From: Camarhynchus parvulus
Taxonomy: Eukaryota; Chordata; Aves; Passeriformes; Thraupidae
DNA: 64,000 nt
Direction: 5' to 3'
Assembly: GCF_901933205.1 (NCBI RefSeq)
Contig: NC_044597.1
Coordinates: forward strand, 3,460,126-3,524,125
Numbering within the stretch: position 1 is the first letter of the stretch; each line of letters starts with the position of its first letter. This document shows positions 22,401 to 32,693 of the stretch, one piece after another. The notes beneath the pieces are model-generated. The model was not told the origin of the DNA, did no database searches, and saw nothing but the letters and a program-made list of their open reading frames with translations. The position numbers and the translations under genes are program-made.

Positions 22401-22912
22401 AGCTGAACGAAAATGACTTTATTTCATGGCAGAAGATAAAAGGATTCCCCCTGTCCTCTCCCCTCCAGGGGTCTCTGCCCCTCTTGTGCCACTGCCAGCA
22501 CTGGGACCCAGAGCAGGGCTGGCACTGGGAGGATTCTCCCTGCAGCCAGAGTGGTCAAGAAGGTTCCAGAGAGCCCCAGAAGGCTCTGAAAGAGTTGGGA
22601 GCAAACATGGTCCAGGATTCATGGCAGGAGCAACACCAAACCTCAGGATGACACACCAGGGTGACAAGGGGGACCAGGAGCACCCCACTTCCTGCAAAAG
22701 GGCTGGGGGGGGTCCCAGCCTCCCACCTAAGCTCCCATCGCGCAGCAATTACAATAAAACATTCATAATATTATTACATTAAAATATTAATAAAAAGACC
22801 CCAGACTTACAGCCCCCAGGGCAGAACTTGACAAATGTCCAAAACGTTGGGAGCCACTTGTTTGCTCTGGCCACAGCAGCAAAATCCCCCTTGGGGCCAT
22901 GGGGAGGGGGGG
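22400..22912 (-). other. CDC6: CDC6 3' untranslated region with AATAAA at 22418-22423
   Basis: Sequence after the CDC6 stop codon. An AT-rich stretch (about 22,745-22,800) is followed by a canonical AATAAA on the minus strand at 22418-22423, predicting cleavage near 22,400. There is no other AATAAA on this strand in the interval. Confidence 0.65.
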
Positions 22913-25900
22913 TTAATGCAGCCCCTGGGTGAGGATGCTGCCCACCAGCGCTGTGTCCTGCAGCCTGTGCTCCAGAGCTGCCTCCTCCAGCATCAGGGAA
23001 ACCTGGGAGGGAGAACAGGGGTGCTCAGCACTGAGATCCTGCCCCAGCACTGCATCGTGCCCCAGCACTGTCACCAGACCCTGGGAGGAGATCAGGGGTG
23101 CTCAGCACCGAGATCCTGCCCTGCCCCACCACTGCATCGTGCCCCAGCACTATCCCTGCCCCAGAACCCCACGGTACCTTGGCCAGCCGGGCCTCCTTGG
23201 CCTTCTTGAGCTCGAGGACACCGCGGGACTCCAGGAGGGTGACAAGGGACAGACACTCGGCCTGGTCGACGGCCGGGAGGTGCTGCCGCCGGCACACCTG
23301 GCTGTAGGTGTCGTGGAGCTGGGGAGGGCAGGGAGGGGGGGTTACACCACAGCAAACCCCCCAAGGGACACCCCAGGGACACCCACCCACTGCCAGGTGC
23401 AGCCCTGAGAGGGTCCCACGTGTGCTCACCTTCCCCAGGGTCACCTCCCGGGCGTGGGAGCGCCGGGCAAGCAGGAGCAGGGAGCAGAGCAGCACCTTCT
23501 GCTGCAGGGGGAAAGTGTCCTGGGCCCCCCGGGACCCCCCTGCCAGGCGGTCCCCAAACACCTCCGAGAGCACGCGGGAGATGTGCAGGAGCCCCACGCG
23601 CTTGGGGACAGGGCACACCGGGGAGTCACCTGTGGGACAGAGAGAGGATCGCAAGGAGGTGAGAACAGGGAGAGAGGTGTCCCACAAAGGGAGCCCAGAC
23701 TCCCACTGAGGAGCCCCAGCAGGGTTTTGGCTCACTCACCCCTGGGCAGTGGCTTGAGCAGGGTCTGGCCTCGCACCTCCAGCTCCACCACCTCCACAGC
23801 ACGCCTGGGGAGGGACAGCCCTGAGTGCCAGGCAGAGTGGGCACCCCTGGCACGAGCACCCCTGGCACGAGCACCATGGAGACTCCCAGGGACCAGTCTG
23901 GCTGGGTTTTGGGGCACACACTGACCTACAGACATCCAGGGCCTTGCGAGCATCACCGGAGACTGCAGAGACCTTGCGGGCACAGAACTGGAGTGCAGCA
24001 GAGTCCAGGACAGGGTCACCTGCCACCTGTGGGGCACCAGGGCTGTCAGTGCTGCCACCCCTGCGGGCAGAGGACCCTCATGCCCCCCCACTCTGTCCTC
24101 CCCGTGTCCCCACCTGTCCCAGCCTCTCCTGCAGGATGAGGGTGAGCTGCTCCTTGGTGTAGGGGGGAAAGTGCAGCAGTTGGGGCTTGCCAGCCACGTG
24201 GGCTCCCAGCCTGGCCAGGCTCCTGTCTGTCAGGTCCAGGGCATTGGCCAACCCTGCAGGGCAAGAGGAAGAGGAGGATGAGGGCTGTTCTCCAAGGAGG
24301 GAGCAGGAAGGGGCTGCAAAGGGAAGTCTCCATCAATCCTCCCTAAAGATGGAGGGTTCCCAGGAGAGCAGTGCACCCTCCTACACCCTGCACACTCACC
24401 CACGAGGACGAGCCTGGAGCTGGGCAGCTGGGGCCACTCAAAGAGGGTGTAGAGCACATCCTGGCCTTTGCTCTCCAGCTGGTCCAGCTCATCCAGCACC
24501 AGGAGGCTGTGGGAGAGCCCAGATCAACCCCTGCTCTGTCCCCTCACAGCACTCCAAGCAGGGAGAGCAGAGCAGCTGCATCCAGGGGAATCCCACCCCA
24601 CCCAGCAGAGACAGGGAACTCACACCATGGGCCCCTGGGCCGTCAGATGCTTCTCCAGGCTCCTGATACGCTCCCGTCCAGAGGCCACGGGCAGCCCCAG
24701 CTGCTGTGCCAGGGCAGGGAAGACGCTGTGGGGGCTGCCCAGTGCCATGCAGTTCAGCACCACAGTCCTGCTGCCAGCCAGCTTGTCCTGCCAGGAATGG
24801 GAATGTTACACCAGCCCCATCCCACTGCCCCCAGAGCAGCCCCACAGCGTGGCCACGGCACACACCTTGCAGTCGAGCAGGACACGGCTCAGACAGGCTG
24901 TTTTCCCAGTGCCAGGGGCTCCGGACACGTAGAGGCTGCCGGGCCGGCGCCCCAGGACGTGTTCCAGCAGGAACTGCCTCAGCAGCCCCGTCTCCTTCTC
25001 CCTGCCCTGCAGCCGCTCGGGCACGGCCGCGTGCAGCACCTGCTTGGCCTGCTGGTAACAGGTACCTGCACGGGGAGCAAGAGGACTCAGGGAGGGAGGT
25101 GGCACTGCTGGGACCCCATCGCAGCTGATCATCACCCCCATCCTCATCCCTGCCTTCATACCTATCTCTAGCTCCATATACCCATCCCTGTCCTCATATC
25201 GCCAACCCCATCCTTTGCTCCACACACCCTCAACTCGACCTCTATCACCATCCCTTATCCATATTCCCAATCCCTATCCCATCCCTGCATATCCCCATCC
25301 CATCCATAATCCCACACCCAGCCCTGCATCCCCATCCCATCCATAACCCCATACCCACCTTCCTGCATCCCCATCCTACCCATAACCCCATACCCAGCTG
25401 TGCCCACACTCACAATCCCACCCACCACCCCACACCCAGCTGTGCCCACACTCACAATCCCACCCACCACCCCATACCCACCTTCCTGCCTGAAGAGCCG
25501 CGTGCGTGGGTGCTGCCCCGAGCTCCGAGGGGTCTCTGGTCCCCCACTCCGTGGGGATGGCCCCGAGCCCTTGGGCTGCTCGGGGGAGGCCAAGGGGTCC
25601 CCAAAGAGCAGGCGACGGCCCCGGTTCTCCTTGCTGCGTTTGGCCGGGGAGCAAGATAAGGCATGGGGGACATTGCACAGGTTGTCATCACCTGCGGGGA
25701 CAACAGGCTGGTGGTGACACAGGGCCACTGTCCCTGGGGGAGTTTAAGCTTCAGCCCCCCACAGAAACCCTGCGAGAGCAGCTCTTCCTCCCAAAACGGG
25801 GGTGAAGCTGCAAACACAGCTGGGCCAGAGCTGGACGGGGCTGGGTCCCGTCTGGGGATGGGTCTGTCTGTCCCAGCCCCACGGGGTGAAAAGGGGGATG

Positions 25901-26182
25901 CACCCCCGCCATTCCCGGGAGTTCCCGGTGGAGGGACTCACCCAGGCGTTTGCGGGGGCTCAGGGGCTGCGCTTTGGGGGTCAGGGGCTGCGCTGTGGTC
26001 CGGCCTGAGCGTGTGTCCGGGCTGGCCTGGCCGGAGGAGCCCGAGGCCTTGGAACGCGGCGAGGGGCGCGGAGCAGGGGCGTCGGGGTCGCTCTTGGCCG
26101 AGGGGGCAGCGAGGCGTCGGGCGCTCCGCGTTCGGGGGAAGCTGATGGTGGGCTGGATCTGCGGGCTGCTGCTGCTGGCCAT
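22913..26182 (-). CDS. CDC6: Cell division control protein 6, replication licensing ATPase (complete)
   Basis: AAA+ ATPase that works with ORC and CDT1 to load MCM2-7 at origins. Eleven coding exons: 25942-26182, 25482-25691, 24866-25065, 24624-24787, 24400-24506, 24114-24253, 23926-24026, 23740-23804, 23430-23629, 23178-23318 and 22913-23002. All phases join to 552 codons plus TAA (human 560). The N-terminal tail has the CDK site and Cy motif SPRKRL (about residues 75-80) and a KEN box in [12 protein letters not shown], for APC/C control. Walker A is [13 protein letters not shown], Walker B is LVLDELDQL, sensor 1 is [11 protein letters not shown] and sensor 2 is [14 protein letters not shown]. 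The C-terminal winged helix ends in ILTQGLH. The exon-2 acceptor lies 14 nt before ATG. No frame damage is seen. Confidence 0.97.
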
Positions 26183-26374
26183 GGCGGGGGCTACGGCTGC
26201 AGGAGAAAACAGCGGCCAGGTGAGAAAGACTGCCAGCCCCGCGGGTCCCGGCCACCCCCTGCCCCTCGAGTCCCGGTCCCCATCGCGCTGCCCCCCATCT
26301 CTGGCCCCCATGTCCCCCCAAACCCCCTCCAGGTCCCCCCAAGCCCCCTCGGGTCCGCCCCGCTGCCGCCCCGA

Positions 26375-26580
26375 CCTTCTCGCGCCAAATCAGCCCCGGC
26401 TCCGCACTTCCCGCCACCAGGCCGAGCTGGCCACGCCCCCTTCTCCCCATTGGCTGCGCCGCTGCCGCCGTCACCAATCGCCGCGGCCGGAGGAAGGGCC
26501 GCAACAGGGCGGCCAATCAGCGAGCGCAGCCGAAACAGGACGGAAGGAGCCGAGCGCGGCGCGCGGGGCATGCTGGGAGC
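26375..26580 (-). promoter_or_regulatory. CDC6: CDC6 promoter with paired E2F sites and CCAAT boxes
   Basis: Two E2F matches lie 26 bp apart: GCGCCAAA at 26382-26389 (TTTGGCGC on the gene strand) and TTCCCGCC at 26408-26415. Three CCAAT/ATTGG motifs follow at about 26,450, 26,474 and 26,512, within a CpG island. Paired E2F sites near the start of transcription are known for mammalian CDC6 and give G1/S expression. The non-coding first exon probably lies at 26,380-26,450, but its donor (perhaps GTCGGG after 26,376) is weak and uncertain. Confidence 0.6.
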
Positions 26581-26599
26581 TGTAGTCCGCCTGCGGGTA

Positions 26600-26940
26600 C
26601 TCCGCGCTTCCAGTTCCCCCAGTGCTCCCACGGCCCGCACCCCCCGACCCAGCCTTCCCCGTACTCCCAGTGCCACCAGTTCCTCCTACATTGCTTTTCT
26701 ACTGCCGCCCAGTCTTGTCTCTCCACGCTCCCAGTACTCCCCACCCTTCCTCCCAGTGTTCCCCACGGCGCTTCTCCCATTGCTCCCAGTGCCCACACGC
26801 GCCAATCCCCCCTCCCCCTGCTCCCAGTACCCACAATCCTCCTTCCCAGTGGTCCCAGTGCCACCAGTAACCCCCACCCTGCCTTCCTACTGCGCTCCCA
26901 GTACCCTCCACCCTGTCTGCCAAAGTGCCCTGCTCCCAGC
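26600..26940. repeat. Degenerate TCCCAGTNCYCCC repeat upstream of CDC6
   Basis: Irregular repeats of CCCAGTACTCCC, CCCAGTGCCACC and similar, spaced 15-45 bp apart, fill the gap between the CDC6 promoter and the WIPF2 3' end. No gene signal was seen. Confidence 0.6.
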
Positions 26941-27014
26941 CCTCGGGGCATCACCTCCAAAAAAGAAAAGGGGTTCCTGGGAACCTCCCCCTTAGACAGT
27001 GTCCTTGATATCAT

Positions 27015-28137
27015 TAATCACTTTATTACTTTTATTTAAATGTAATTTCCAGCTCCTCCAAATTCCTCTGTTCCCTTTTAAAAGGGCCCCTCGCTCCAGG
27101 AGGGGCAGAACTGTATTGAACCTTTATTTAACCCAAAGGGCAGCACTTGGGGGGGCTCATTCTCCAGAGAAACCCCCCACTCACCCATCACCCACCTCGC
27201 TCCAGCCTCAACAGGGGAAGGTCCATCATCACAGAAAAAAAAAAATCCCCTGAATGAGCCCCAAACCCGCCTGCAGGGGTGGCCCCCCTGCACCCCGTGC
27301 CCTTCCTGCTATGGTACAAAGAGATCAGTAACTACGTTAGTGTGACCCCCCCGTCGGACAGGGAGTGTAAGGCAAAACATCCCCGGCCCCCAGGGCCCCC
27401 CCACGTGCCCCCTGGTGTGCCAGACCCAGCACAAACAGCCCCCCCCTCCCCCTAATTAGTGTTTTCTCGTTAAAATGCTCAAGTTCGGGGGGAGTCAGCA
27501 GCGAGAGCCAGGGGAATCCCAGGGGGAAGTGCCAGGGGAGCAGCGGTTTTGAGGGGGCCACATGGGGGTGCCCCCCTGTGGGGTCAGAGAAAGGGGGTCC
27601 CCACCAGCTGTTGGGGTGTCCCTGCATGGTCCCACTCATGTCCCCCCCTGCCTCCACTGGCTCCTGTGCAAAAAAGCAATGGGCTGTGCCGGGACAACAA
27701 GGTTCCACCAGGATCACAAGGCTCTGCCGGCCTGTCCCTGCTCCCCCTTGCTCTGGGGGGGTCTCACAGCGTGTCCATTCCCTGCCTGAGCCCAGCCCCC
27801 CCCTCCATGAGCCCCCCTGGTCCCAACAGCCGGCACACAGCTCAGCCTCAAGTCCCATGCCCGGCTCCCAGGCAGATCCCGACGCTGGATCCATGAGGAG
27901 CAATGAGGGATGGACCCATCCAGGCTTGCCACGAGGTCACTGCCTCCCGGGGGGTGCATAGATGAGGCGGGGCTGGCGGAGCACGCTGCACTGGGGGGAT
28001 CTGGTGTCCTGGGAGAACCAGAGAGGCTGGGAGTGTGTCATGCAGGATCCGGGGTGCTGGGAGCTGGGGGGCCGGCTGAGGAAGGGGAAGGAGCTCCGTG
28101 TCTCTGCTCTGGAACAATCCACCCGCACAGCCCGCTT
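27015..28137 (-). other. WIPF2: WIPF2 3' untranslated region with three AATAAA signals
   Basis: Follows the WIPF2 stop codon. On the minus strand AATAAA occurs at 27123-27128, 27031-27036 and 27022-27027, so alternative ends near 27,100 and 27,000 are likely. A less GC-rich, complex stretch at about 27,310-27,380 and 27,455-27,490 looks like conserved UTR rather than repeat. Confidence 0.6.
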
Positions 28138-31100
28138 TCACCTGGGGATGGGGGGCAGAGGGGGAGCCCCACGAGTGGCTGCAAGACAAGGAAGCCTGTT
28201 GGAGCTGTGCAGAGCCGGATCCAGCACGTCTGCTCTCCCTCCCTCCTCCACACCAGCTGCCGGGCCCCCCGACCTCCCCGCGGAGATCTGGAGCCTGGGA
28301 TTTGCGCCTGGCAGCAGCCGCTGCAGCCGCACCGAGCTCGGGCCTTTTCAAACCCGCATTAAACATTCATGGCTCTAAAAATAAACGAGCATCCCATTCT
28401 CCCCGGAGTCTCCGCCGGGATCCGCAGCGCTGACGTGCAGCACCAAGGGCACTTTGAGCTCTGCTGGGTCCGAGTGCCAGTGCTTGGGGTTTATCCTGAG
28501 GGTCTGCATCCCCCCAGCCCCTGCCCAGCCCCTGCCCTGGCTGCGGGGTCCTGTGAGATCCCCTCTGGTGCCAAAGGTGCTCAGCAAAGGCAGGAATGAG
28601 CTCTGCAGGCAAACCAGGAGCAGGTGGGATAGGGCATCTGCACAGCCCAAATTTCTGCCCCACCCCACAGCAAAGAGAGCTGACTTTAGGGACCCCTGGG
28701 AATGGGGCTCAGCACCCCCAGAACCCCAGCAGGGTCCAGGGCATGGCCACTGCACCACCCACCCTGTGCAGGGGACAAACAGGACAGTGCCAGCCCTGAG
28801 GGCACAAAAGGAGAGAGGGAATTTGGGACACCCCCTCCTCCTCCTCCTCACCTCTGTTTGTTTTGCTGGGGTAGATTCTCTGGAAATATTTATATTCCTC
28901 TGGGGCTGGGAAGTCTTCAACGGGATGAAAGGAGTATTTGGATTCAAAGTCATCTGTGAAGAAATGGCAAAAAGGGGCAGGTGAGGGAGGGGGGCTCTGG
29001 GGGAGCCTGGCCAAAGCCACAGGGCTTGGCTCTGAGGGGGATCCGTGCGGGGTGCCACTCACCCAGGAATGCTCTGACGGTGGAGATGGAGTCCCGGTGC
29101 CCGTTGCGCACGGGCGGCGGCGGCGGCGGGGGCCCGGCCGGGGTCCGGGTGGGTGGCGGCGGGGGCTTCCCCGGCTGGGGGCTCGGCGGGGCCGTGCAGT
29201 CTGTAGGGGGGTGGGGGCGGGGGGGCGTCGCGCCCTCCGTTCCGCAGCATCGGCGGCGGGGGCGGCGGAGCTGCGGGGACAGCGGGGTCAGCGCCGAGCG
29301 CGGCATTCCCGGGGCAAACCCAGGGACATCCCCCAGAGCGTTCCAGGCCAGCTGCCGCGCCAGACCGCGGCCCAGGGATGCTCCTACGCGTGCCCGGAGA
29401 TTTCCTGCTTGCTCCTGACATCTGCATTCCTGATCCCTCCACCAGCTGCAGTGCAGGGACCAGCCAGCCCTGCTGCCCCACGGCTCACCGCCCACCCTGG
29501 GGGCTGCTCCAGCCCCACAGCGAGCACAGGTCCCTCTGCACCAGAGGAGATCTCAGGAGCAGCTACAATCCAGAGAGTCCAAGGGCAGCAGCTCCACATG
29601 GAGCCAAGATGCTGCCTGCCAGGACTGGAAGCCACATCCGCAGTGTCACCGAGGCAGTGACAGGACCCACAGCCCCTCTGACCCACCTCTCACTCCTGCC
29701 CAGCCTCCCGCAGAGGCTCCGTGGCAGTTCGTGCTCCTCATTAGCCTAATTACACTCGGGCTGACAGCGCAGATCCCCAGCTGTAGCTCTGAGGAGGGAT
29801 TCTGGCAGGGCCAGAAGGACGGAGTGGCTTGGCAGGGGCCCAGGCAGGAGCTGCGGTCTGGACGGGGAGCCCAGGAGTGCACGGGGGGGCACCGGGGCAC
29901 AGCCAACAGCAGTCCCAGCCACGGGGACACACTCCCAAGGGCTTCTCCCTGCTCTGCCACAGCTTTCTGCACCCTCCCAGTGACATTTAGGAAGCTCAGG
30001 AGAGCTACGCTCTCCCGCATTCTCATCTCCCAACCCACCGCCAGCACCAGGCTTGGAAGGAGCTGGATTATCATGGGACATGACCAAGGACATGTGTTAA
30101 ACATGGCACTGCAACTCCTGCCCCAGCTCTGCCCCATCACCACATGCAGAACACTCGCTGTGCCCCGAAGCCAACTCCTGCCCGTCACCTCCCACCCTGA
30201 TCACCCAGCTGCCCCCAGGCACCGTGGGGCGAGTGGCCCTTACCAGCTCCATGGCTCGGGGGGTCTCTTACCTGCTCCACGGCTCGGGGGGTCCCTGGCC
30301 GGCGGCGGGGGGCGGCTGCTCTGCAGGTTCGGGGAGGCAGCAGCGGGCGGCGGCGGCGCCAGACCCCGCAAGGGACCCGGTGCCTTCCTGTGCAAGGAGT
30401 TGTGTCTCTGCGGCAGCTCCGGGGCCGACTCGCTGCTGGGGCTGGAGGGGCCGTTGGGGACACCGGGGGGCTGCCGGTAAGGGGGAGGCGGGGGGCGAGG
30501 GACTGGCCCTGAGCGGCCGAGCGGAGGCTGACGGGGGAAGGAGGGGGTTTGATGGGCGGCGGGGCGGGGGGCCCGTCCCTGCTGCCGGGCGGGCGCTGTC
30601 CCGGGGTGGGCGGCAGCGGCTTCTCCCGGTTGTAGGGCGAGGCCTTGGCGTGCGCTGGAGGGGGCCGGGGGCGGCGGCGCGCGTCCGGCGGCGGGGCGCG
30701 GGGCCGAGGAGCTGTGCTTCATGCCGGTGCCACCGGCGGCGCCGGGCCGGGACAGGTCAGGCAGGGAGGGTCTCTGCGTGCGCGGCAGTTCCGGTGGGGA
30801 GCCCCGGCTGCTGTCGGCATCGTCCTGAGGGCGGCTGTTGTTGGCCGGCACGGGGGGCCTGGGAGCAGCTGCTCGGGAGCCAGGGACTTGTAGTGTTTGC
30901 TTAGTGGAGCTGTCTGCGGGGAAGGAGAGCACAGTGAGGGGCTGGGGATGGCATGGGAGTGGTGCCCTGTCCCTGCACAGAGCCACAGCTAAGGAGGGCC
31001 AGGCCACACCAATGGCCAGGGACGGCTGTTTGGCACACGCTGGGAGCTGGCACCGAGCACAGCCACACACGGCTCCTCTCTCACCACTCTGCTCTGTGGC

Positions 31101-31956
31101 CACCACAGAGAACACACAGAATTCAGCAATACACGAAACTCCTGCACCCTCCAAGAAGTCTGTGTGTGGGGCTGAGGCTCAGGGAGGGCAAAGCTGGCCT
31201 GTGCCATGCATGGGGTGTGATTTGGGGTCCTGCCTCTTAGCAGCTAAAATCCCCAGGGATACACAGTGAGATCCTCAACCCCTTCCTGCTCAGGGCCCTC
31301 CCCAGGGACCCCCACGCAGACAACGGGCCAGTGGCCATTACCTGAGTTGTCCTTGGCTCCCACAGGTCTGAGCTTGGGAACGCCGCCTTGGAAGAGGCCG
31401 CCCTTGGGCTGGATGGCAGCTGAGCCGGAGCCGTAGCTGCTGCCGCCGCTGCCCTTGGGCTCTGAAAGGAGGGAGGCAAAGAGGTTAAGCCTGGAATTAT
31501 CCGCTCCTCCAATGAGGAGCTGCTGGGAACCAGATGGGCAAGCGCCCTGCAGGGTACGGCGGCGCCCAGCGTGGGGCTGGGAGCCTCCTGGGGACTCACT
31601 TTCCAGGATGGGTGCACTCCGGTCATTGATTTGGGTCACTTTCCTGAGCTTGGTCCCTTTACAGATGTCCTGCAGGAGGGCCCCGCGGCCCCGCTGCTCC
31701 TCTCGGCTCAGCTTCGGCGGTTCCGTGTTCGCCTGGAGAGGAGCAGCAGCTCAGCACCTCCCCGGGAGCCTCACAGCACAGGAACAGCCCAGCTCTGCAT
31801 TCCCACCTCCCAGAGCACCCCAGCCCTGCCACCCCTTCTCCAGTGGCCCCTATGGGGACAGGCCAGCTCCCAGGCCAGCGAGGTGACCCCTACCTGGCTG
31901 AGGGTGGGGGGCGGCGGGGGGCCGGGGGGCGGCGGCGGGGGAGGAGGGATCGGCAT
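28138..31956 (-). CDS. WIPF2: WAS/WASL-interacting protein family member 2, with frame irregularities
   Basis: Binds WASP/N-WASP and actin to control actin polymerisation. Coding exons: 31894-31956 ([12 protein letters not shown]), 31600-31732, 31342-31461, 30272-30913, 29063-29270, 28852-28953 and 28138-28178. The second exon holds the actin-binding WH2 motif (RGALLQDICKGTKLRKV). The middle is proline-rich. The sixth exon encodes the WASP-binding segment (FESKYSFHPVEDFPAPEEYK) and the last ends GAPPLPPIPR-stop, all matching human WIPF2. Two irregularities exist. Exon 29063-29270 is 208 bp, not a multiple of three as its neighbours' phases need. In exon 30272-30913 an inner part of about 58 codons matches the family only in another frame. 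As written the reading frame does not reach the C-terminus. Assembly errors in C/G runs are the likeliest cause, since every splice site and flanking exon is intact. Confidence 0.9.
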
Positions 31957-31974
31957 CCTGGCGGCTCAGGGCTC

Positions 31975-32006
31975 TCAGTGCTGGGGGCAGGCCTGGGCAC
32001 TCATGC
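31975..32006 (-). other. WIPF2: WIPF2 5'UTR part with a nine-codon upstream reading frame
   Basis: The exon carrying the start codon begins at an acceptor before 32006. Its leader opens GCATGAGTGCC: ATG at 32004, nine sense codons (MSAQACPQH) and TGA ending at 31975, 18 nt before the WIPF2 start codon at 31956. This could lower initiation at the main start. Confidence 0.55.
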
Positions 32007-32645
32007 CTGCAGGAAGGGAAGAAGCAGTCAGGGAATGTGGGGAAAGCTGGAGGTGAAACACAGCCCCGGGGAATTGTGCTGGTGCCCTGTGCCCGGGCAG
32101 AGCAGGAGCTGGAGCTGCTCTCCCAGGCTGTCCCAACACCTTGGAGCAGCAGGTGCCAGAGGTGGGAGCCAGCACATCCCCACCCCCAAATCCCCAGGGC
32201 TCCCTGCAGTCAAAACTCAGGACATGTCTCACACAACCACCTCGCCTGGCAGACAAAACCTGGCCAAGCTGCACCATCCATCCAGCTCCTCCAGCTGCAG
32301 CCAGGGGCTGCTCGCTTGGGAGGGTGACAGTAGCCCCCCAGCATTGGCACGTGGTCCCATGGCCTCTCCAGCCATGGCCAGGGCAAATCTGCCAGATGGC
32401 TCCAGCTCCAGAGCAGCAGGATCAGCACAGGATGGTCCTGTGGCTCCCTCCCATCCCTGAATTTCCCAGCCTCTTGTCTCCTACATCAATAACCCTCCAC
32501 CACTGTAGCCTCTCTGCACCCCACAACTGCAAAGTCCCCTCAAAGCTGTCCAAGCAGTCAGGGAAACCAGCTTTCCCAGCACAGATCTGGCAATGCTCCA
32601 ACTCCTCAGAAGCCCAGAATAAACCTGTCTGGCACCACGACTCAC

Positions 32646-32693
32646 CTGGAACAGCTCCCGGGGCTCCGCGGGGCCCGGCAGCTCCGCTCGGCA
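32646..32693 (-). other. WIPF2: Probable WIPF2 non-coding 5'UTR exon
   Basis: A 48-bp GC-rich block with an acceptor (tctccag) before 32693 and a strong donor (GTGAGT) after 32646. It stands out from AT-richer flanks and has no coding match. Small untranslated exons upstream of the start codon are usual for this gene. Confidence 0.5.

Noticed and set aside
22745..22800. Plus-strand AATAAA motifs as the end of a plus-strand gene
   Set aside because: They are part of the AT-rich CDC6 3'UTR, and no plus-strand exons lead to them.
28138..31956. WIPF2 as a pseudogene
   Set aside because: All splice sites, the WH2 motif, WASP-binding exon and stop are intact, and it is in its syntenic place with a rich promoter. 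The frame breaks lie in C/G homopolymers, so sequence error is more likely.
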